From Tenebrio molitor (Eukaryota > Arthropoda > Insecta > Coleoptera > Tenebrionidae): DNA of 64,000 nucleotides. Made by a program: the position numbers and the translations under genes. The notes under the pieces are model-generated. The model did not search any database. It had not been told where the DNA came from and saw only the letters and a list, made by a program, of their open reading frames with translations. The stretch is from NCBI RefSeq assembly GCF_963966145.1, contig NC_091051.1:4154001-4218000 (forward strand), in the 5' to 3' direction. This document shows, one piece after another, positions 48,301-60,300 of this stretch; the first letter of the stretch is position 1; each line of letters starts with the position of its first letter.

Positions 48301-51300
48301 CTCACACCACTCACCAAGTTGAGACCGATCGCCCCCCGACACACCCTTCCGTTCTCGATACCTAGCCCCACGCACAGAAACTCCGCCTCTTTGGCGAGAA
48401 CCTCCCTAGGCACGCCTAGTCTACGTTTGGCGATGATCAAATCCGCGACCAACTTGCACAACACGCACAGCTGCGGATTGCTGAAGATTTTCTCCATGCC
48501 GGCTCTGAAGACATGAGTGAGTTGGAAGTTTTTTAAGGCGTTGGGGAGAAAGTCTGGGACTCCGGTGTTGAAGAATGTCTCGACTCCTTTGGTCACCTTT
48601 GCAAATTCGTCTAAGGCGAAATGGAAGAAGAGAATTGAAGATTATACAGACCTGGGAAGTTTAGGGAGGAGATGAGGGCTAAAGACGCACAGAAAATTGT
48701 CACACTTAGTATACTGAGTGGAGACATTGTGGTAAATAAGGTGGTGGAAAGGTGTGCCTACTTATATCGTCATTGCGCCTTGAATGGTGATTGAGTATTC
48801 TTGCATGAAAGGAAATAATGCCAGATTTAATTACAATTCCAATTGTAACTTTTTTTATCAAAGCACGGTTTAATTAAATCAAATTATTATGCATAATTAC
48901 TGATAAAAAAATAATGAAGTGAACGCACAGTATCACTTTCCACATTAACATTCTGTAATTGGTGCAGTTTTATTACAACACTAATTTGTTTGTCGTTTGA
49001 ATAAACATTATGTTAATGAAAGTGTATTTTTTGTAAATGTTTTGCATAATAAATACATTTCGTTATCATTATCAACAATGGTGGACGTCCTTCGCTGTTG
49101 AGATTAAAACAATCTTGAAATTAGTTCACGTGAGCATTGCCCCAAATACATTTATTTCGATTTTACAAAAAATCTTATATAGTCTTGTTTCTACTTTTAA
49201 AAAAAATCTACTGATCGTACAGTGTCAGAAAGCGATTGCAATGGGTGGCGTCACCATAGACGGTGGTGGCAATCTGGCACAAATTGTCTTTCTTGCAAGC
49301 ATCATCGCAGCCGGGACTGACCCCAGGATCTCCGTTACGGAACTTAAACCTGGAAAGAATTGCCCATTATGGACGCCTCCCCAAAACCCAGAACCTACGT
49401 GAAGTAGTCGTCGAGAAGTGTATGGTCTTGCGCCATTTTGTACAAAACTTTGTCAACCTCAACTGGATCTAGACTGTCAACACCGTAGGCCTCCACGAAA
49501 CTGTAGAGTTTGTACCACTGAGGGGACTCCGTGGAGGGTTGCGAGTTGGCTAGAGTGAGATTGAAAGTCCACTCTTCGTAGTCCCTCAAAGACTAGAGAC
49601 TCAATTTTGGGAGAAACTCCAAACTGGATTGTCTACTCACAAATGTGGTCGAGTCAACTTGGTAGAGTTTGTAACTAGGGTTGGACAGGCTGTAGGGAGT
49701 CAAAGAGGCTCCGTTGAAAACTGTCCCAACAGGTTGACTAGGGTTCGAGCTGTTGTAGTAGACGTGGAACTGGTCTTTGTGGGTGTGACCATTGAATTGC
49801 CCAGTGATGGTATTGGAGAATCTAAATCAGAGATCTTGTAGGGTGGAAGAGTCGCTTCGAATGTCTACCTTTCGATGATTCGGGAGTACTCTCTACCCCA
49901 AACTGACAGGCTCTCTCCTGTTCCTGTAGGAATGTGGGACAAGATGTGGACGCTTTCGTTGTTGTCCTCGGCTTGCTTAAGCGTGTCCGCCAGCCATTGC
50001 AACTGGCCGTAAGGATCGACGTCGTCGAAGATCAACCACCAGTTGTAACAGTAGCAGAGGTTGCTGTTGATGGCAATAATCCGAAAACCCGGCCTGGGAC
50101 TGACGGTATAGTAACCACCTTTGAGGACAGTCTCGCTAATGTCTTCACCAACAAGCTCAGACCATGACTGGGCAGCCAGTTCAAACAACCACTGGACCGA
50201 GAATTGCTCATCTAGGACACTCTCAGTGGGCCAACTGAAACCGTTTTGTTACTCGAGGTCTAAGAAAACTTGGGGAGTTACAGATCGAGAGGGTGAGGCT
50301 CGTGGTTGCCGAAAATCGGATAAACCGGGACATCGAAGGTGTCTTTGAAGTAGGAGTACAACTGGGCGATTGTCCAGGTGTTGTTCGCCACACTAGTTTC
50401 CCAAACTCGGTGACTGATGATGTCTCCGGTGTAGTAGACGTAGTCAAATTCCTGTCACAGTTTGTTGTATTTTGTGAAATTTGGTGACGCGAGTCTAACC
50501 TGGGTTTTGGTTTGTCTGATTGTTTCTTCGACCAAGTGCCAAGGCACATCTGCGTCTCTATAGTCAGTCCAGTAGCCGCAAGTTGTCTCAGTTGAGTTGG
50601 GTTCTCCTTGGTCGCCTTGACAACAGATGGGCTCCCCACAATCAGCGTTTCCGTTCGGAACATAGTTGGGGTCGTAGTGAATGTCAGACAGTTGCAAAAC
50701 ATTGAAAGTTTCTGGGTTGGTATCGTTGGGTTTGGGTCTCTCCGGAGAGTTCCCACTCGGGAGATCGATCGACCACTCGAACGCGTCTCCAGCGGGACAT
50801 CCAAGGCCTTGCAAGACAGACCCACAAATCCGATTCGACGTGATGTTGGGGTAGTTGTCGATGATGTAGAGGAAAACGTCCTGATTGAACTAGATCAGTG
50901 CTATTCCAAAAACCAACACAACTCACCAGATTCAAATCGATCACACCCGTACACACCCGACGACTCTCAATACCGAGATGCACGCATAAATACTCAGCTT
51001 CTTTGGCGAGAGTCTCGGCGGTCAGTCCCAACAGTCTCTCACCAATCACCAGGTCTACTGCCAGGTTGCAATAGTAGCAAACCGTGGGATTGTCGTAGAC
51101 GTTCTCCATCCCGTCTCTGAACAAAAACGGGAATTGGTTTTGGTGAAGCGCGTCTGCGAGATACTCGGGGGCGACTCCCGTATGGAAGTAGTCTTGGAGG
51201 CCTTTGGTCACCAATTCTTGTCCCACTGGAGGGAAGTTAGATTCAAGAGATTCAAGTGATGAGACACGCACCTGGGACCTCTGTGGGGAGCGCTAGGGGC

Positions 51301-54300
51301 AACAGGACGACCCAAAGGACCACACCAAGTGAGCGACGGGACGCCATTTTGATGAATGAAACTGATTGGTACACAGTACTTATATTGTCCAACTTGAAGT
51401 CGTAACTCGTGTTGTTATCAGTGTTGAGTAATCGAGAGAAATCTAAGATTTTTTACGTGATAAGAGCAGATTTCAGTGACAAACAAAGTTTTCGAGAGCA
51501 AAAGTCACAGGTCAAATACTTCGGCGTATCAGGAATGGCATGATCGTAATTGTTCATTGTTTTTCGAGTGGATTCACTCAGGTGACCCTCTTGAGAGTTG
51601 TTGTTGTAGAAATTTGTACGAAAATATATTTGGTTTTTTTTTACGTTAAGAAATGCAACTGAATTATATTTTGCATGTAGAACTTATTAGAAGTTTCATT
51701 AGTGGTAGTAACTTACTCCAAACGCGATCAGACTCCACACCTTTAGACCAAACGCGTTAGGAATAAATTACTACAACCAGATCCAGACCTCATTCAAGTT
51801 TTATGAACAAGTTCGATGCGGCGATTATGATTTTCAATGATCTACTTTATGACTGGGAACAATTGTTTTGTCGTACGTTCATTTCAAAATTTCCATTACT
51901 CTTTCATCAGCTCTGTCCACACCGTTTATATTCTGTTTGTTCTTAATTTGTACAACGAAGGATTTTATTATCTTTCGTAAAACAAACAGGGCTCACCGGA
52001 TTTTAATTTCTACACATTTAATCCCTAAGAAGCTTAGCTTGTTGATTTAATGCGTAATCTGGTAGAGTTTCATGAGTCCCTCAAGGCTGTCTGCTAAGGC
52101 CGCTGTTGTTTATGTATTTGTATCTACACTCATCACGTTACAACTTTGAATATGGATTTTTTAAATTTCATGGTTAATACTTTTTCAAATGTTTTAGTTA
52201 ACGCGTTTTAGTGCAGACACTTTTGAATTACTCATAATGTTAATTACACTTGTGACGAACAATATATGAATATAGACAGCTACCCGAAGACAGATTAATT
52301 GACTGAAAGGGTAAATGTAATCAGAAGTTTGGTAATTTCTGCAAATTAAATGCAAACGAGAATCTTCACTTGAGAATATATAATAAATATGTGGAACGTA
52401 GAGCAGAACGTGGAATTTGCAGCGTTGATTAGAGTGGATTCTGTAAATTAAATTCCAATTCTATTTAAAATACCGAGTGATCATAAAGAAAACAAATCAA
52501 GAGTGCTAAAGTGTATTTTTTCCTGGTAGGCGGTTGCGCGCGCCATTTACGAAACCCTGCAACGAAATGCTACCTCCCTATTGGTTATTTTATTCCACTA
52601 ACCAATAGGGAGGTTGCATTTCGTTGCAGGATTTCGTAAATGGAGCGCGCATCCGCCTACCAGGAAAAAATAGAGTTTACCTCATCTTTTGTTTTATCAA
52701 AACGTTTGTCTTAGCTCGATCGTACGCATATGTATACTAGCTATACACAGTCGTGTTATTGGTTGCCTACTCGAAAAATCTATTATTAATCAATTCATTA
52801 TTAATATAATGCTTTATCTTGAATGGTGAAACCCATTTTACTACTTATTTTGGGATACAATTACAGTAAACTTTGCTGAAATCGAAAAGTTGATTTCTAG
52901 GTTAACAACAGCACATCATTGACATTTCTTTGACATTTCATCGAAAAATATGCTTCCCAGTGGCGTCCATTTGGCAATAAAGCTGGTAAATTACTCATTC
53001 TTAATAATAACCATAAATTGTCTACGCCCGTGCATTGAACGCTTATTTGCACAGAATTCCGCTACGACATCACTGATAATTTGCAACGCCTGCTCTGATT
53101 AGTTTACTGTTTGATCACATTGTATTAATTTCAAAAACGACTTGACTGTGTCAATTTAGTCCAAAAATAAGAAATTAAATATCTTAAGATTCGACAAGAA
53201 CAAATCTTTTCAATTTCTCTTGTACTGTTAAAAAACTAAGATTGTTTTATCTGGTGCCGCAGCGTTGAGAGTCTCTGGTCTGAGCGATCCCTCGAATATT
53301 TCCGTCAATTTCTCAATCTTGTACGCCGGCAAATTGCCTCGAGAAAAAGTTTGTCATCAGCGAAAGTTGAAATATTGGGTGGCGAAGCATAAACCACCTC
53401 GTTTATGAAAGATTGATATTAAATTTAAATTTAGTCGTGAGACTCAGTTAGGCGTTTTTCAACGTCAAGAAGATCTAAAAAAACTGCAACACTTCAGCGA
53501 CATTCTTTATTACAATCCAAACAATCTCAGGAGTTGTTGAAACAAACCCCAAAGGAATTTTGCAAAAAACCAAGATCCTTCATCGTACAAATCTAAGAAA
53601 TAATTACATTGTTTGTCGCTCTTGTACACGGTGGTCACGATGTCACACAAGATTTCTTTCCGGCAAGACTCGTCACAACCGCCTTGGATGCTCGGGTCGG
53701 CGTTTCGAGATTTAAATCTAAATGGAGCAATGTGGCTAAAGAAAGTTGAGAGAAAAATTTGGACAGTTTACATGAAGTACTTATCGATGAGGGAGTGGTT
53801 TTTGGCCATCCTGTGCACCACTTTGTCGACTTCCGAGGGGAGTAAGTTTGCAGAGCCGTAAGTATCGACGAAACTGTACAATTTGTACCAATTGAGTGGT
53901 TGGGACTGGTGGGAGTTGGCCAAAGTAAGATTGAAAGTCCACTCGTCGTAGTCTAGCAAAGACTGAGAGACAGATGAGACGACACCGACAAAACTAAATC
54001 ACTCACGAAGGTTTCAGGATCGACATAATAATATTTGAAGCTGGGGTTGACATTGACGAAAGGGGTGACCGAAGCGCCGTTGAAAGCCGCCCCAACAGCT
54101 CGCCTGGGATGTTTTTGGCTGTAGTAAACGTGGAACTCGTCTTCATGAGTGTGCCCGTTGAACTGTCCAGTTATCGTGTTTGCAAACCTAAACAAATTTA
54201 GTGTGGGGAAAAAGATGTCCGAAACTGTACCTCTCGACGATCCTGGCATACTCCCTACTCCAGACCTTCAACTGTGTGGAAGAACCGGTGGTAACGTGCA

Positions 54301-57300
54301 TCAAAATGTGAACACTCTCGTTGTTGTCTTCGGCTTGCTTCAAGTTGTCAGCCAGCCATTGCAACTGCCCGAAAGGATCGAAGTCTTCGACGAGCAACCA
54401 AAAATTGAAAGTGTACCCTGGGTTACCGTTTAGCCCCATGATTCTAAATCCTGGGCGAGGACTGACGGAGTAGTACCCTCCTTTCAAGACAGTCTCTGTA
54501 ACATTCTCCCCTATCATGTCGGACCACACATCGGCCACCAACTCAAAGAGCCATTTCACACTGAACTGTCCCTCGCTCTGAGTCGGCCATCTAGAAATCT
54601 ACAAATATCACCCCTTCCGATTTTGATTTGTACAGAATTACTGGTCCAGAGGGTGGGGCTCGTGGTTGCCAAAAATGGGGAAAACTGGGACACCGAAAGT
54701 TTCCTTCAGATACGAAAACGTTTTCACAATAACCTCTGAGTTTTTCTCGATGGAGGTGTTCCACATCCGGTGGTTGATAACATCTCCGGTGAAGTAAACA
54801 TAGTCGAAGTCCTAGCAATCTAAGAGTTACAACAGAAGAACGAGAGGACTCATCCAACCTGAGTTTTTGCTTGTCTGATGGTTTCTTCGACCAAGTACCA
54901 CGGAGGGTCAGAGTCTCGGTAGTCACTCCAGTACCCGCAAGACTTGTCCGATGAAGACGGCTCCCCTTGGTCCTCCTGGCAACAGATGGGTTCATCACAA
55001 TCCGCGTTTCCGCCTGGAACGTAACCAGGGTCGTAGTGGAAGTCGCTGAGTTGCAAAATAGTGAAACTCCCTGTTTGATTCAATTTTGGTCTATCTTTTG
55101 ACTCCCCAGGAGCTATATTGATCGACCAATCTATCTCGTGGTCGATTTTGCAATCGTACGACTGAAGAAGCACACCACAAATCCTGTCCGAAGTAGCTTT
55201 CGGATTAGTGTCAAAATAGTAGAGAAGTATGTCCTGATCGACAAAAATTTAGATTTGTCTCTTCTTTGACAGTCTAAGTCAACTTACTATATAATTTTCT
55301 AGGGCCCCTCTGCAAACTCTCTCAGGCTCGATGTTCAACAACGTACACACCAGAGTCAAGTCAGTGAGGAAACTCTCTCGAGAGCCCTTTAGTGCCCTCT
55401 TGGCGATCATCAAATCGAAGACTGTGATGCACAAGAAACAAACCACCGAATTCTCGACGATGTGAGTCCTGAACAGGTGACGAAACGGATGACGGGAGAG
55501 AACCCCGCGGAAGTCTTCTGGCTCTTGGTCTGTGATGAAGAACCCTGACAGAGCGTCTTTAAGAGGAAGCAGATCCTCTTCAAGACAAGTTTGAAATGAG
55601 GGGATGATTAAAAACAGTACTTGGATACGTACCCGAAATTTCGCAAGTTGACAGTGGGCAAATTGCCAAAAAAAGTACTGAATACCAAGTTTTAGGTAAC
55701 ATTTTGCCACGATGTGACTTTTAACTGTTCAACCTTCGGTTAAATAATTAACTATGGTAATATATGGGGGAACCTACGCCTTGATAAACATTCATAACTA
55801 CGGCGCTTGATAACAACAAAATAAACACATTAAAAATGAACTGTTTTTATTAACTGTATCGTTATTCATCAATTTATTGGTCATACAGTGACGAGAAGCG
55901 ATCGCATTGGTCGTTATCGGTGTAGAGTGTTGTGACAATCTCACATAGAATATTTTTCTTGCAGCTATCGTCGCATTCCCCACCGATACTTGGGTCCGCG
56001 TTGCGGGATTTAAACCTACAAAACACCCCCTTCAAGTACCACAAAACAAGGCAAAAAGGGAATTTACTTGTTGTAGTCGTCGAGAAGTGTATGGTCGTCT
56101 GACATTTTCAACAACACTTTGTCCACTTCAGATGGGATCAAGTTAGCAGAACCGTAAGTATCGACAAAACTGTACAACTTGTACCACTCAGGCGACTGCG
56201 AAGAGTCTTGGGAGTTGGCTAGAGTGAGATTGAAAGTCCACTCGTCGTAGTCCAACAGAGACTGGAAGAAGTTTCTGATTGGTCGGACCAAACACAACAG
56301 AAATACTCACGAAGGTTTCTTGGTCGACGTAATAGTATTTGTAACTGGGGTTGTTATTGGAAAACGAAGTTACGGAGGCTCCGTTGAAAGCCACCCCAAT
56401 AGCCTGCGTGGGCTCTGAGCTGTTGTAAAACACGTGAAACTCGTCTGTGTGGGTGTGTCCGTTGAAGTGTCCAGTGATAGTGTTTGCAAATCTAAAGAGG
56501 AAGAGTTAGAGGAGTTGACAAGACCTCGACGGCTCTACCTTTCAACAATCTTGCCGTACTCCCTAAACCACACTTTCAAACTGGAAGCACCACCCGTGGG
56601 GACATGAGACAAGATGTGGACACTCTCGTTGTTGTCTTCAGCCGCTTTTAGAGTATCAGCCAACCATTGCAACTGGTTGAAAGGATCGATGTCTTCGTAG
56701 AGCAACCACCAGTTGTCAACGTATCCGAGATTGCTGTTGATACCAACCACCCGAAAGCCTGGCCGCGGACTGACAGAATAGTACCCCCCTTTGAGGACAG
56801 TTTCCGTAACATCTTCACCTATCAATTCGGACCAATCCTTGGCCGCGAGTTGGAACAACCAGTTGACACTGTGTTGCTCGTCGTTGATATTGTCCTCCGG
56901 CCATCTAAAATTGCGCATTAACGACCAACAGACTCGATATCTTAGGTGATTACAAGTTTAGAGGGTGAGGCTCGTGGTTTCCAAAAATCGGAAAAACTGG
57001 AACGTCGAAGTTGTCTTTGAAGTAGGTGTGGAGCTTGGTGATGGCGTCTGTGTTTTTCTCGATGCTGGTTTCCCAAACGCGATGAGCAATGATATCTCCG
57101 GTGTAGTAGACGTAGTCGAAGTCCTAACAAATGCAAAGATTTTGGCGCTGAAGAACAAGTCAAATCGACCCCACCTGCGTTTTGGCTTGTCTCACTGTTT
57201 CCTCGACCAGGTGCCAAGGAGCGTCAGCGTTTCTGTAGTCAGTCCAATAGCCGCACGCTTGTTCCGGCGATTCTGGTTCGCCTTGGTCTGACTGGCAACA

Positions 57301-60300
57301 GATGGGTTCCCCGCAAGCCGCGTTTCCGTTGGGAGTATAGTCGGGATCGTAGTGGATGTCGCTTAGTTGCAAAATAGTGAAACTCTGGAGGTTTGTGTCG
57401 TCTGGTGGTGGCCTTTCCACAGAATTCCCACTAGCTATGTCGACAGTCCACTCGAAAGCGTCACCAGGGGGACAACCAAAAGATTGCAAGACAGACCCGC
57501 AAAACCTGTTCGACGTGAAATTCCCATAATTGTCCATTGCGTAAATCAAGGGGTCCTACAAGTACGATCAGTACCGGCTCCAAACGCGACGATTCACGAC
57601 TCACCACATAGAGTTCGATGATCCCGGTACAGACCCGGTCAGTCTCGATGTTCAAATGTGTGCAAACAACGTGAGCCTCTTTGATGAGAGTCTCGCGGGT
57701 GAGACCCAACACTCGTTCCTCGATCACCAAGTCTATCACCAAGTTGCAAAGATAACAAACGGTGGGGTTGTCGTAGACGTCTTCGGCGCCCTCTCTGAGG
57801 ACGTGAGGAAATTGGTAGGAATCTAGAGTTTTCAGAATGTCGTCGGTTTCTTCATGAGTGTGGAAGTACTCGACGATCGCGTTCTCGAGAGGTACTATAT
57901 CATCTTCAAGGAGGATTTGTCAGAAGAGGTATCGAGGGGCAATTATACAGACCTGGAGGAGTGTAGGAAGCCGCGAAGGAGGAGAAGACCAAGAAACTCA
58001 CCAAACCAACCGCACAAGTGGACGCCATCGCAGAAAGTGACATAATTGAGGGAAAACATGAGTGCTGGAGATTACTGAAGTACTCCAAAACTCCTATCAA
58101 TCAAAATCGACCTCGAGCTATTTTTAACACAAATCTGAAATGCGATTTGATGGAAAGACTCAAATTTGAAGAAATAAGAATCGCTCAGACTCAAATTTCC
58201 ATTTCAACATTGTATCCAAATTAGTTGGTGGCTTTCTTTCTTTACTTCAAAGAGAAACATGTGCTTGTTTTTTTAATGTAAATGCAATAGAAGTAATAGA
58301 TGCGCTATTGTTCTACTTATCTGTTACTATTGGAAGTGTCCTCATGACACTTTTGTAATCACTCTATCTACAAAATGTTGTTGTCAAGCTAAAGTTTCTT
58401 TAATTTCAATAGTCATAGAATAGGATAAAGTAGGTATTTGGTAACGCCAAGAACGCAAACGTTTTTTCTTCTTCTTTCTTCTAACGGTACAGAAGATTCC
58501 AACAAGACCGTACTATAGAAAGCAATATTTGGTGTGCCACAAGAGTCAACTTATGGACCAACGTTATTCACACTTAAAGTATACATATACTCTGGGGCAC
58601 TTTTTCAATTGGTACGAAAAGGACATTACCCACGTCCACAGATCAACAAGATCAAAATATTTGCTCAGCGCTTCACTTGACTTTTTAAATGATTGCAATT
58701 GATAATACATAATAATGATAATAAATGCATCACATTTTTTCGCAACCCTTGCCCTACCTTTTTCTGCCGGAGCTTGATGGCGAGCTTGAGCCTGTTCAGG
58801 TGCATCCTGTCCCCGTGCTCGAACGCCGGTCCCGTGGGGTCGTGATTCAGGAGCACCTCCAGCTCGTACGAGCTCCTCGTGTGGTCCAGAAGAGCGGTGG
58901 CGAAGTCCTGACACTGCTTCCTCAACTCCTGATACTCGCTCTTAAACTCGTGCTCCATCAGACTCAACCTGCGAACACTCCCGTCAGCGTCACCGGAAGT
59001 CAACGGATGAAGATCCTCACCGACGCAACTCCCACGACAGCTCGAACGCCGTCAGGATGGGGTCCTTGGACGAGAGCGCTATCAGCGAGGGCGACGCCAG
59101 CGCCCTGTACGCGTTTATCCGACTCCTGGAGTGCCTGAGGGAGTCCTCCATGCGGGAGGTGACGCACTCGTCGCAACCGCATCTGCAAAAAAGTGGCCTT
59201 AATCCCGGGAACGACGAGTCGTGCTATCTGGTGAATTGTTTCTAGTCGAGTCTTTTGCATAATAAGAGAAATTCGGAGAGATTGGCGCGAGGGATTATTC
59301 GAATTTGAAGGGGATGAAATCTAGATGGGGTTATTGTGAGCGGACAATGCGCGATTTAGTGGCCCGCAGGTGTGCAAGATCATTATTTTGCCCCGGGAGA
59401 AATCCAACACTCAAAGAAACTCCACCTTTGTTCGATTTATTTGCAGGAGTAGACTTACATCTCACGGAAATTCGTAGCAGGATTTATCGTCCTTAGTGCA
59501 GGATCAGATTCGGAAAGGTGCACTCTATCTGAATGCACCAATAAAATGTGAAAGGCACAAAGTTGCAGATTTTGAAAAAAAAAAAACTGTTACAAAACAT
59601 TGTGATTACAACGAAACAGGTGGTCACTCTCGAGAGTTTCTTATCAAAAAATCAGATTATTTCATTTCAAACACTTATCCGAAAATATATGTATTTATAT
59701 ATTTTGTTTCAACAAGATAACCCTCCCCCTCACACCACTCTGCTCGAGAAGCGAATTAAAAATAACACGACACATTCTCGGAGGCTTTTAGCTTTTCGTC
59801 ACAATACAATCCATCTGACCGATAGCACTTCCTCGTTTCTTTGTGTGTCCTCTTTGATCCTTCGACAAAGTCGTTGTCCTTGATCGTCTCGAATCGGTTC
59901 ATGGACCGTCCTATTTTTGTTTGGTACTTGTTGAATCATCCTTTTCTGTCTCAGCCGAATTACTCGTCGCAAAAATCCTGACGATAAACAGGCTCGAAAC
60001 GACGTCATCGTCCCGTTCCTTTTGATGTTTGGTTAGCACCACGCTCATTTATTATTCATATGTCTGTAAACTGCACGTCAAAACCAATAATCTCCGTTGA
60101 AAAACAAACCAACGAGAAAATAATTCGATTCCGTCGCCTCATTATCGGATCTCGCCCAAAAGGGAGACCCTGCACGCCGCACGCATCCCCCTAACGTCTC
60201 TTTCATGATTCCCAATTTGCATCGACTCACCTGACGTCGTGGGGCATCGGCAGAGTGGCCCCCCTGTCGAGGAGGATCTTGATGATCTCGTAGTTGTCGC

